Assembly: GCA_965531145.1 (NCBI GenBank)
Contig: CBESOE010000063.1
Coordinates: 1-22,650 of the forward strand
Source: JAQAZP01 sp965531145
GTDB lineage: Bacteria > Acidobacteriota > JAQAZP01
DNA: 22,650 nucleotides
Direction of reading: 5' to 3'
Shown: piece after piece, positions 6,341 to 13,900 of the stretch
Layout: each line of letters starts with the position of its first letter
Numbering within the stretch: position 1 is the first letter of the stretch
Notes under the pieces: generated by a model
Told to the model about the DNA's origin: nothing
Seen by the model: only the letters and a program-made list of their open reading frames with translations
Databases searched by the model: none
Translations under genes and position numbers: made by a program

Positions 6341-9300
6341 TTGCGATTCTCCCGTATCGGCCTGGCGGCCAGAATCGCCGGGGCGGTGGTCATCCTCCTC
6401 TTCGTCGTGCTGCTCTACCTCATTTTCGGGTCACCCAGCAGCCGTATCACCACCAGCATACTCGCGGGCCTGGTGGAGAAGCACTTCGTTCCGGGATCGG
6501 GGTTCCAGGGGCTGGACCTCGACTTCTACTCCGGGGAGCTGCACATCACGGGTATCCACCTGGAAATACCTCCTGATCCCGAGGCACAGCCAACTGCTGA
6601 CGGGCCGGCTCCCGGTTGCTCGGTCGCGCTGGAATCCCTCCGTTTTGCCTTTGGTCCCTCCTTTCACCGGCCTTTCACTTTCGGGGCCCACCAGCTGGAT
6701 CTCGAGGGGATGGAGGTGGCACTGGAGCAGCATTCGCTGATGGCTTTCATCAATCGTTACCGCAAGCGGGAGCAAAGGAAACCGCGGGATATTTCGGTGA
6801 GCCTCCCCGGGGTGAGCGTTCGCCGGGCGGTATTCCATTACGGGCGGCACGAGTTTCCCCTGGACATCGAGGTCCAGTCGGTGACCGTCTCGCTGGCCCC
6901 CACCGACAGCCGTGAGGTGGTTGAGGGGATGGTGCAGTGCGGGCCGGGGATGGTGGATGCCAACGGGTACCGTTTCCCGGTGGATTCGCTGGTGGCTTCG
7001 GCTGGCCTCGACCTCACGGGCGTCCGGGTGCGCCACCTGGAAGTCTCCTCACCGGTGGCCCATCTGACCGGCGATGGCGTCATCGGCTTCCGGCGCTACG
7101 GGGAGGTTCCCCGGCGGCTGGATATCGAGGGTGTCTGCCGGCTGGAGCGGGTGGCCCGATATTCCCGGTTGCCCTTCGGCCTCACCGGCAACGCTTCGGT
7201 GGACCTGGAACTGAACGGCAAGTGGGGCGAACCGGACGAGACCGGGCTCTGGACCCTGGGCGGCACTGTCTACGGTGAGCGGGCGTGGATCGATGATCTG
7301 CCCCTGGAGGATTACACCATCCTCGCCGAGGTGGGCAGCACCGGGCTGACCGTGCACCGTTTCGACATCGGCATGTTCGAAGGCCGCTGCCGCGGGGCGG
7401 GGAGCCTCTTCCCGCTCAACACCCGGGGTGAGCTGGAGGCGACGCTGGAACTGGACAAGATCCGCCTGTCCCTGATTCAGCCCTGGCTCGAACTGGGACA
7501 GGAGTGGCCCGAAGGTCTGGTCAGCGGACAGGTGGCCGGGACCATGCCGGTGGACAACTGGTCCAACCTGGTGGCCGCGGGCGACCTGGTGGTGGATCCC
7601 GGATTGAGGAAGGACACCTTGCGTGCCATGGGTCCGCCATCGGCACGGGGCCGGGTTTCCTTCCACGCCTTCCAGGGGACGCTCCAGTTCCAGGAGAGTT
7701 CGCTGGTGGTGGGGCAGACCGCCATTCAGTTCTCCGGGCCGCTGAGCCTGGAGGGGGGCGACACCCGGGTCAACATCCGGCTGGCCGCCGCCGACCTGCG
7801 CAGCAGCAGGTACTCCCTGGAGCGGATTCTCGGACCCCGGTATCCCATGCTCCGTGGCGGGGAAGGGAAGACGCCGCTCTCCATGACCGGGGCGTTGGAG
7901 TTCGACGCCACCCTGGTCCGTGAGGAAGGCAGTCCCTTCCACTTCGAGGGGTGGATGCGGGGTGACAACCTCCAGCTGGCCGGGTTCCGGCTGGGACAGG
8001 CCGATGGCCGCTTCCACCTGGATCCGGGACGCTTCGAACTGCGTGACCTGGTGCTTGGTGGAGAGGGGGTCAATGGCACGGTGGACTACTTCGGCTGGAA
8101 ACTGAGACCTCGGGGCGCCGCCAGGGAAGAGCCGGCGGACCGGAGAGAGGATGAACTGGATTTTGTCCTGCAGGAGGACGGCCGATCCGTCGAGCCGGCT
8201 GCCGACCCCGTCCTCGGTCCTCTCGACCCGCTGATCGGGCTGCGCTGTGACCTGGACGGCGTTCCCCTGGACACGGTGAGCAACATGCTGCCCATGCCGC
8301 TGATCACCGGCGGCCCGGCCGCGGTGCAGCTGCTCCTCGACCGCAAGGACCCGTTCTCCCCGCTCACCGGCTGGGGGTTGGTGGAGAGCGGCCACTGGGA
8401 TCTCGATCCCTGGCGTTTTGGCCGCACCACGGCCGGGGTGGGGGTGGATGGCAGCGGCCTCCGTTGGCACGGCGAGATCCGGGGCAACGGCCGGATGAAC
8501 TGCTCCGGCTGGATCGAGCCGGGGTTCAAAGACGTTCACTTCCGTTGCCGCGGGCTGGCGGCCCAGTTCGCCGAAGCCTGCACCGTGCTGGTGGACGAGG
8601 AGAACGGGGAACCCTATTTCCGGGCCCCCCTCAATTTCGCCGGTCAGGGTTCATATGACGGGGGCAGGTTCATGTTGCGCGGCAGCTTTGAATTTCCCTG
8701 GCTCTCCTCCGGGGCCAACCTGCTGGGCCCGGGCACGGCGAGCCTGGCCATGGACGGAGACATCTGGCGGCTGGAGCTTGAGCCGGAGGCGGGGAGCGGC
8801 CGGATCCGAGGGATGCTTTTTGCCGATGGCCACAACTGGCCCCTCTGGCTGGCCGGCGAGCTCTCGGCGCTGCACGTACGGCAGTGCCGGGAGGACGATA
8901 TCATTCCGCAGCCGATACCCGGCCAGTGGGCCGATCTAACCGGCCGGGTATGGCTCCGGGGCCCGGGGGCCGCCGCCGAACGGATGGTGCTCGGCGGCCA
9001 GGTGGAGCACTGCCTGGTCAGCACCGCCGAGAGCTATCGCCTGGAAAGCCGCGGCGGCTTCCCCATCCTGATGGATCAGGGGGTGCGCAGCCTGAAACTG
9101 CCCCGGGCCAGCTTCCAGGGGCCGGGGGGATCGCGGATCAGCGCCGGTGGCCGGCTGGCCTTCGAAGGGGCGACCACACCCACCGACATGCTGCTGCTCG
9201 GATCCTTTGACCTCGACGGCCTCGGTTTCTCCCGCGAGGCCTACCAGCTCAGCGGTACCGGGATGGCCGAACTGCACCTGGGCGGTTTCTACCCCAACCT

Positions 9301-12300
9301 GAGTCAGACAGGCCGGGTGGATCTCACCGGCGGCAAACTGACCCTGCCCGAGATTCACTTTGCCTGCACAGATATCGAGGCGGCCATCGCCCTCGAGCCG
9401 GACCATCTCAAGCTGCTCAGCATGAGCGGCCGGATAGGCGGCGGGCCGGTGAGCGGCAGCGGCACCCTGCAGTTCGGCGCGGATTACTCCGCCGAGGCAT
9501 TCCGCTTCGAAGCCCGCGGCCGGGACATGGTGCTGGCCTACCCCGAGAAGGTGAGCACCCTCTTTGACGCCGACCTGGTTCTGGAAGGGGACCGGCAGGG
9601 TCACACCCTCTCCGGCCGGGGGATTATACGCCGAACGGTGTACAGCGGGTCGGTGTTCCTCGAGGAGGAGGCGGCGGCCGTGGTGGACGACCCGATCATC
9701 CGGGAGGATGAAGAGGTCGACTGGCTGGGCCGGCTGGCCCTCGACCTGACCCTGGAGGCACCGGAAAACCTCTTTATCCGCAGCGAGGAGGGAACGGTGC
9801 AGTTCACCGGCAGCCTCGAAGTGGGCCAGACCTTTGCCGAGCCGCGGATCACCGGCACGGTCACCTCGGTACCCGGCGGCCGCTTCCTCTTCCGTGAGAT
9901 CGAATACGACGTGGAAGAGGCCCGGGTCGATTTCATCAACCCCACCGGGGTGCAGCCGGTGCTCTATCTCAAGGCATCCACCACCGTGGACACCTACCTG
10001 ATCACCCTGATGGCTGACGGTCCCTTCGATGACCTCTCCTTTGATGTCACGTCCGTGCCCCGGCTCAACGACCGGGACATCATCTCACTGCTCGCCTTCG
10101 GCCGGCTCAGTTCCGAATTGCCCGGGATCGAGGGGGCGACACAGGCCGGGCAGGAGGTGACCTCCTACTTCACCGGCGGGGTCACCGGCGAGCTGCAAGC
10201 GATGTTCAAGGAGGCGTTCGGTCTGACCCGCTTCGAGATCCAGCCCATGTTTCTCGAGGGGACCACCGATCCCACTGCCCGCATCACCGTGGGCAAGGAC
10301 CTCTCCGACGACCTCTTCTTCACCTACTCTTCCAGCCTGTCTTCAATCGAGGATTCCCTGGTGTTGCTGCGCTACCGCATCGACCAGCGGATGGCCGTGC
10401 TCGGTTCCCGGGAACAGGACGGATCCTACGGCGCCGACTTCCAGTATCGCACCTCGATGAGCTTTGCCCAGGGCAAGGACAAGAGCCTGTGGGACAGCCT
10501 CTTTGGCCGGTACGGCCGGAAGGCCGCCACGGAAGACGGTGCGGCCACTGACGGCCCCGCCCGGCCGCGGGTGGGCGAAATCCGTTTCGCTGACCCGGAG
10601 CAGTTACCGGTGAAGGAGAGGACTCTGGCCGGGAAACTCAAGGTGAGACGCGGGGATATATTGGAAGCCAGGGAGCTGGTGGATGATCAGGAGCGTTTGA
10701 CCCACTACCTGATAAAGCAGGGGCACCTCCGCTGCCGGGTCAAGGTGGACCGCCTGCCGCGGGATACCGCTGAGATAGATGAACCGCGGACCGACCTGCT
10801 CTGGACGGTGGAAGGCGGGCCGCGTTTCAAGGTGGAGTACCGCGGGGGCCACGCCCCCATGAGGCTCAAGAGGAAGATTCGCAAACTCTGGTCCGGGGAG
10901 GCGTTCTTCGACGACAACGTCCGTCGGGCCCGGGAGATGCTTGCCGAGCACTTCCACCGGAAAGGTTACCCCGGCGCCGAGGTATCGGCGGAGCAGGAGC
11001 CGGCGGAGGGCCACACAGTGCTGGCCTTTGTTGTGCGAAAAGGGCCGGCGGCCCGTATTTCCAGTATCGATGTCAGTGGCAACCAGGTGTTGAGCACGCC
11101 CCAGGTGCTCGCCCTGCTGGAGGGCGTGCCGGAGGAGATCCAGTTGAAGAGCGGTGTGCTCTACGTGGAAGACGAGGTGCTTCAGGCCATTGGCCGGCTG
11201 CGCGCGGCCTACCGCTCCCGGGGGTACAACGGCTGCCAGTTGACCCATTTCACCGGCATGCCGCCGGCCGACTCAGCCGACAGCAAGGAGAAGTCGGTCC
11301 CCCTGCAGATTTTCATCACCGAGGGGCCGCGGGACATGGTGAGCCGGATCCAGTTCAGCGGGCTCAACGGTCTCAACGAAATCGACCTGCGCAAACGGTT
11401 TCTCTACCAGGAGGGCGAACCCTACGACTCTTCCAGAATGAAGGCTGCCGAGGAGGGGATTGTACGCCAGGTCGACCAGGAGGGCTTTGTCGAAGCCCAA
11501 CTGAAGATCGAGGTCAGCCATCTGGAGGGAGAAGAGGATGGCCCGGTGCCGCACATGATCGAGGTCCTGGTGGATGAGGGCCGGCGCCACCTGGTGGACC
11601 ACTGGCGTTTCACCGGCAACGTGCTCACCGACAACCGAGTGATCCACCAGGAGATGGTGGTCCGGCCCGGGGAGCCGCTCAGCCGCTTCGGGATGCTGCA
11701 GAGCCAGCGCAACCTGTACCGCACCGGCCTCTTCGACCAGGTGCTCATCCGCTACGAGCCGCTGCCCGGCCCGGTGGACGGGCCGCTCAATGTGCGCTTG
11801 CTGGTGGAGATGGAGGAGCGGGACAATCTCCAGCTCACCGGTGGCCTGGGATACGATACCGAGGAGAAAATCCGGGGATACCTGCAGTTCAACAACCTCA
11901 ACTTCATGGGTGCCCGCCGGATTCTCGGCCTGCAGCTCAGGGGCTCCAGCAAGCGCCAGCGGCTGCAGCTCACCGGCACGGAAACCCGCTTTCTCAACCG
12001 CACCGACATGGAGGCCACGGTGGTGGCCTTTGCCGCCCGGGAGCAGGAAGTCAGTTACGATATCTCGCGGCTCAGCGCCTCCTTCCAGGTGGACTGGAAA
12101 TATTCACCACACTGGCGGTTCCTCTCCAGTTACAACTTCGAGGCCAACCGCCTGGATGACATTCGGGTGCTGGAGGACGTTATCGAAGCCCGCGAGGAGA
12201 CATACCGCATTTCCCGGCTCCGGCTGTCGCCAATCTATGATGCCCGGGACGATATCTTCAATCCCACACGGGGGCTCTTTGTCAGCGGCGAGCTGGAAGC

Positions 12301-12811
12301 GGCGCTGAAGCCGTTGGGCTCCCAGGTGGAGTTTCTGCGCTCGTTGTTCAGCGTCAGCTACTACCAACCGATCACCCGCCGTACGGCCTGGATCTCCAGG
12401 GTGAGGCTGGGTCTGATGGGTTGGCCCGGTTCCGACGATTATTTACCGCTCTCCGTGCGTTTCTACGCCGGGGGCCCGAACACCGTGCGTGGATTTCCTT
12501 ACGACCGGCTGGGGCCATTGGATCCCAAATCGGGTCTGCCCCTGGGCGGCGAGTCGCTGGTGGTTCTGAACCAGGAGCTTCGCTTTCCACTGTACGGGGA
12601 TTTGGGAGCCTCCCTGTTCGTCGATGTGGGTAATGTCTTTCTCACAGTGGATAATATGTTCGACGACTTTTACCTGCGCCGGACCGCCGGTGTGGGGTTG
12701 CGCTACCATACTCCGGTGGGTCCGGTGCGCATGGAGTATGGCTGGATTCTGGATCGACGGGAGGGAGAGGGGAGCGGCGAGTTCTATTTGAGCATCGGCA
12801 ATGCCTTCTAG
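6341..12811 (+). CDS. TamB-Omp85 (TamA/BamA-type) fusion protein
   Basis: A single 2,156-residue polypeptide. Residues about 8-30 form an inner-membrane anchor with positive residues before it. Residues about 30-1375 are a long AsmA/TamB-like beta-rich periplasmic region. It ends in a clear TamB C-terminal (DUF490) domain: EIEYDVEEARVDF near 1186-1198, RLNDRDIISLLAFGR at 1241-1255, then the typical terminal strand pattern LLRYRIDQRM ... YGADFQYR at about 1340-1370. After a linker of about 36 residues come about five POTRA-like repeats (from 1412, 1496, 1572, 1666 and 1750) and an Omp85 barrel (about 1826-2156) with the VRGF motif at 2049-2052 and a terminal Phe. By family knowledge TamB and TamA/BamA cooperate in outer-membrane protein insertion or lipid transport; here they are covalently joined. 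The start is TTG 6341, the first standard start codon in this frame, but coding character seems to extend upstream. Confidence 0.9.
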   Translation: MRFSRIGLAARIAGAVVILLFVVLLYLIFGSPSSRITTSILAGLVEKHFVPGSGFQGLDLDFYSGELHITGIHLEIPPDPEAQPTADGPAPGCSVALESLRFAFGPSFHRPFTFGAHQLDLEGMEVALEQHSLMAFINRYRKREQRKPRDISVSLPGVSVRRAVFHYGRHEFPLDIEVQSVTVSLAPTDSREVVEGMVQCGPGMVDANGYRFPVDSLVASAGLDLTGVRVRHLEVSSPVAHLTGDGVIGFRRYGEVPRRLDIEGVCRLERVARYSRLPFGLTGNASVDLELNGKWGEPDETGLWTLGGTVYGERAWIDDLPLEDYTILAEVGSTGLTVHRFDIGMFEGRCRGAGSLFPLNTRGELEATLELDKIRLSLIQPWLELGQEWPEGLVSGQVAGTMPVDNWSNLVAAGDLVVDPGLRKDTLRAMGPPSARGRVSFHAFQGTLQFQESSLVVGQTAIQFSGPLSLEGGDTRVNIRLAAADLRSSRYSLERILGPRYPMLRGGEGKTPLSMTGALEFDATLVREEGSPFHFEGWMRGDNLQLAGFRLGQADGRFHLDPGRFELRDLVLGGEGVNGTVDYFGWKLRPRGAAREEPADRREDELDFVLQEDGRSVEPAADPVLGPLDPLIGLRCDLDGVPLDTVSNMLPMPLITGGPAAVQLLLDRKDPFSPLTGWGLVESGHWDLDPWRFGRTTAGVGVDGSGLRWHGEIRGNGRMNCSGWIEPGFKDVHFRCRGLAAQFAEACTVLVDEENGEPYFRAPLNFAGQGSYDGGRFMLRGSFEFPWLSSGANLLGPGTASLAMDGDIWRLELEPEAGSGRIRGMLFADGHNWPLWLAGELSALHVRQCREDDIIPQPIPGQWADLTGRVWLRGPGAAAERMVLGGQVEHCLVSTAESYRLESRGGFPILMDQGVRSLKLPRASFQGPGGSRISAGGRLAFEGATTPTDMLLLGSFDLDGLGFSREAYQLSGTGMAELHLGGFYPNLSQTGRVDLTGGKLTLPEIHFACTDIEAAIALEPDHLKLLSMSGRIGGGPVSGSGTLQFGADYSAEAFRFEARGRDMVLAYPEKVSTLFDADLVLEGDRQGHTLSGRGIIRRTVYSGSVFLEEEAAAVVDDPIIREDEEVDWLGRLALDLTLEAPENLFIRSEEGTVQFTGSLEVGQTFAEPRITGTVTSVPGGRFLFREIEYDVEEARVDFINPTGVQPVLYLKASTTVDTYLITLMADGPFDDLSFDVTSVPRLNDRDIISLLAFGRLSSELPGIEGATQAGQEVTSYFTGGVTGELQAMFKEAFGLTRFEIQPMFLEGTTDPTARITVGKDLSDDLFFTYSSSLSSIEDSLVLLRYRIDQRMAVLGSREQDGSYGADFQYRTSMSFAQGKDKSLWDSLFGRYGRKAATEDGAATDGPARPRVGEIRFADPEQLPVKERTLAGKLKVRRGDILEARELVDDQERLTHYLIKQGHLRCRVKVDRLPRDTAEIDEPRTDLLWTVEGGPRFKVEYRGGHAPMRLKRKIRKLWSGEAFFDDNVRRAREMLAEHFHRKGYPGAEVSAEQEPAEGHTVLAFVVRKGPAARISSIDVSGNQVLSTPQVLALLEGVPEEIQLKSGVLYVEDEVLQAIGRLRAAYRSRGYNGCQLTHFTGMPPADSADSKEKSVPLQIFITEGPRDMVSRIQFSGLNGLNEIDLRKRFLYQEGEPYDSSRMKAAEEGIVRQVDQEGFVEAQLKIEVSHLEGEEDGPVPHMIEVLVDEGRRHLVDHWRFTGNVLTDNRVIHQEMVVRPGEPLSRFGMLQSQRNLYRTGLFDQVLIRYEPLPGPVDGPLNVRLLVEMEERDNLQLTGGLGYDTEEKIRGYLQFNNLNFMGARRILGLQLRGSSKRQRLQLTGTETRFLNRTDMEATVVAFAAREQEVSYDISRLSASFQVDWKYSPHWRFLSSYNFEANRLDDIRVLEDVIEAREETYRISRLRLSPIYDARDDIFNPTRGLFVSGELEAALKPLGSQVEFLRSLFSVSYYQPITRRTAWISRVRLGLMGWPGSDDYLPLSVRFYAGGPNTVRGFPYDRLGPLDPKSGLPLGGESLVVLNQELRFPLYGDLGASLFVDVGNVFLTVDNMFDDFYLRRTAGVGLRYHTPVGPVRMEYGWILDRREGEGSGEFYLSIGNAF

Positions 12812-12832
12812 GATGCTTGAAGGAGGAGGGTG

Positions 12833-13783
12833 ATGGCCAGAAAAAAGAGTGAACGGCAGGGCGAGTTTCTGGTCCGTTTCTGGGGCGTGCGGGGCAGCCA
12901 TGCGGTGCCCGGACGCGGGACCGTGAAAATTGGCGGGAACACCTCCTGCATCGAGGTGCGGGCCGCCGGCCGGATCGTGGTCCTCGATGCCGGAACCGGG
13001 ATCGTTGGCCTGGGCAAACTGCTGGCGGCGGAAGAGGCCGCCCGTGGCGAGGGCGGGCTGGAACTGACCCTGCTCATTTCCCATGCCCACCACGACCACA
13101 CCCAGGGTTTCCCCTTTTTTCGGCCGCTCCACGACCCGCGCTCCACCCTGCACATCTTTGGCCCGCGCTACGACGGTGAGACCATGGAGGATGCCCTGAC
13201 CACCGCTCTGCTCTCGCCCTATTTTCCGGTGCAACTGGCAAGCCTCGCCGCAACGGTGAAGATCGGTAACCTGGAGGGCGGTGAAATCATTGCCTGGGGC
13301 CGGGGCCGGGGCCGGGACAGGCCGGAACTCAGGAAGCGGGCGCCATCTGCACAGAACCTTCCGCGGGTACGGGTGCTCCGTTGCCGCAACCACCCCGGCT
13401 GGGGAGTATTGGCCTTCCGGGTGGAACTGGCCGGCCGCAGCCTGGTCTACGCCAGCGATATCGAGGGCAGCAGTGGAGAGAACGGCAAGCGCCTGGCGGC
13501 CTTTTGCCGGGATTGCGATATCCTGGTCCACGACACCCAGTATCTGCCCGCCGAATACGCCGGGAACGGTGATGGCGGCCGGCGCGGGTTTGGTCACAGC
13601 ACCTTTGAGATGGCCTGTGAACTGGCCTCCCGGGCCCGGGCCCGGAGATTGATGCTCTACCACTTCAGTCCGGACCACGATGATCGCCAGGTGGCTCGGG
13701 TGGAGCGTGCGGCCCGCCGTCTCTTCCCCGGAGCCGAGGCGGCCCGCGAAGGCCTGATTATCGATCTCACCCAAGAGGAATAA
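12833..13783 (+). CDS. MBL-fold (metallo-beta-lactamase superfamily) hydrolase
   Basis: A 316-residue cytosolic metallohydrolase with no signal peptide. The N-terminal FWGVRGS (17-22 region) and GGNTSC (34-39) motifs, followed by LDAGTG, define the branch of MBL proteins with a WGxRGS start. Metal ligands are visible: HAHHDH at 84-89, His187 in NHPG, Asp209 in YASDIEG, and His277 in YHFSPDH; His255 in FGHST is also conserved in type. The substrate is not readable; related proteins include phosphodiesterases. A Gly-Arg insertion (WGRGRGRD at 155-162) is encoded by a G-rich hexamer repeat. ATG 12833 is chosen because AGGAGG at 12821-12826 gives good spacing; GTG 12830 is too close. It starts 21 bases after the TamB-Omp85 stop, so is likely co-transcribed. 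Confidence 0.9.
   Translation: MARKKSERQGEFLVRFWGVRGSHAVPGRGTVKIGGNTSCIEVRAAGRIVVLDAGTGIVGLGKLLAAEEAARGEGGLELTLLISHAHHDHTQGFPFFRPLHDPRSTLHIFGPRYDGETMEDALTTALLSPYFPVQLASLAATVKIGNLEGGEIIAWGRGRGRDRPELRKRAPSAQNLPRVRVLRCRNHPGWGVLAFRVELAGRSLVYASDIEGSSGENGKRLAAFCRDCDILVHDTQYLPAEYAGNGDGGRRGFGHSTFEMACELASRARARRLMLYHFSPDHDDRQVARVERAARRLFPGAEAAREGLIIDLTQEE
13296..13316 (+). repeat. GGGGCC hexamer repeat, potential G-quadruplex
   Basis: Three consecutive GGGGCC units followed by GGG, giving four G-tracts separated by two-base loops on the plus (coding) strand, inside the MBL-fold gene. It encodes a Gly-Arg alternation. The arrangement meets the usual G-quadruplex pattern; formation in the cell is unproven. 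Confidence 0.7.
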
Positions 13784-13900
13784 CAAGGCCTCATCTCGCC
13801 TTTCTTCACTGCCGATAAGTACCCCATGTTGGTTGGAATGCGGCCCGTTTCGGCGTGCAGGGATATGTACGCGCCGTTATCCGACTCATGGAGGGGTACA

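Noticed and set aside
7049..8539. 496-codon open frame on the minus strand inside the TamB-Omp85 gene
   Set aside because: Composition is biased to Pro, Gln, Gly and His with no domain; the plus-strand frame is continuous and clearly TamB-like.
12443..13786. 447-codon open frame on the minus strand
   Set aside because: Antisense to the Omp85 barrel end and the MBL-fold gene, which both carry clear motifs.
13784..13900. Possible sigma54 or sigma70 promoter before the propeller gene
   Set aside because: TTGGTTGGAATGC was considered but fits neither the sigma54 GG/GC spacing nor a -35/-10 pair with reasonable spacing.
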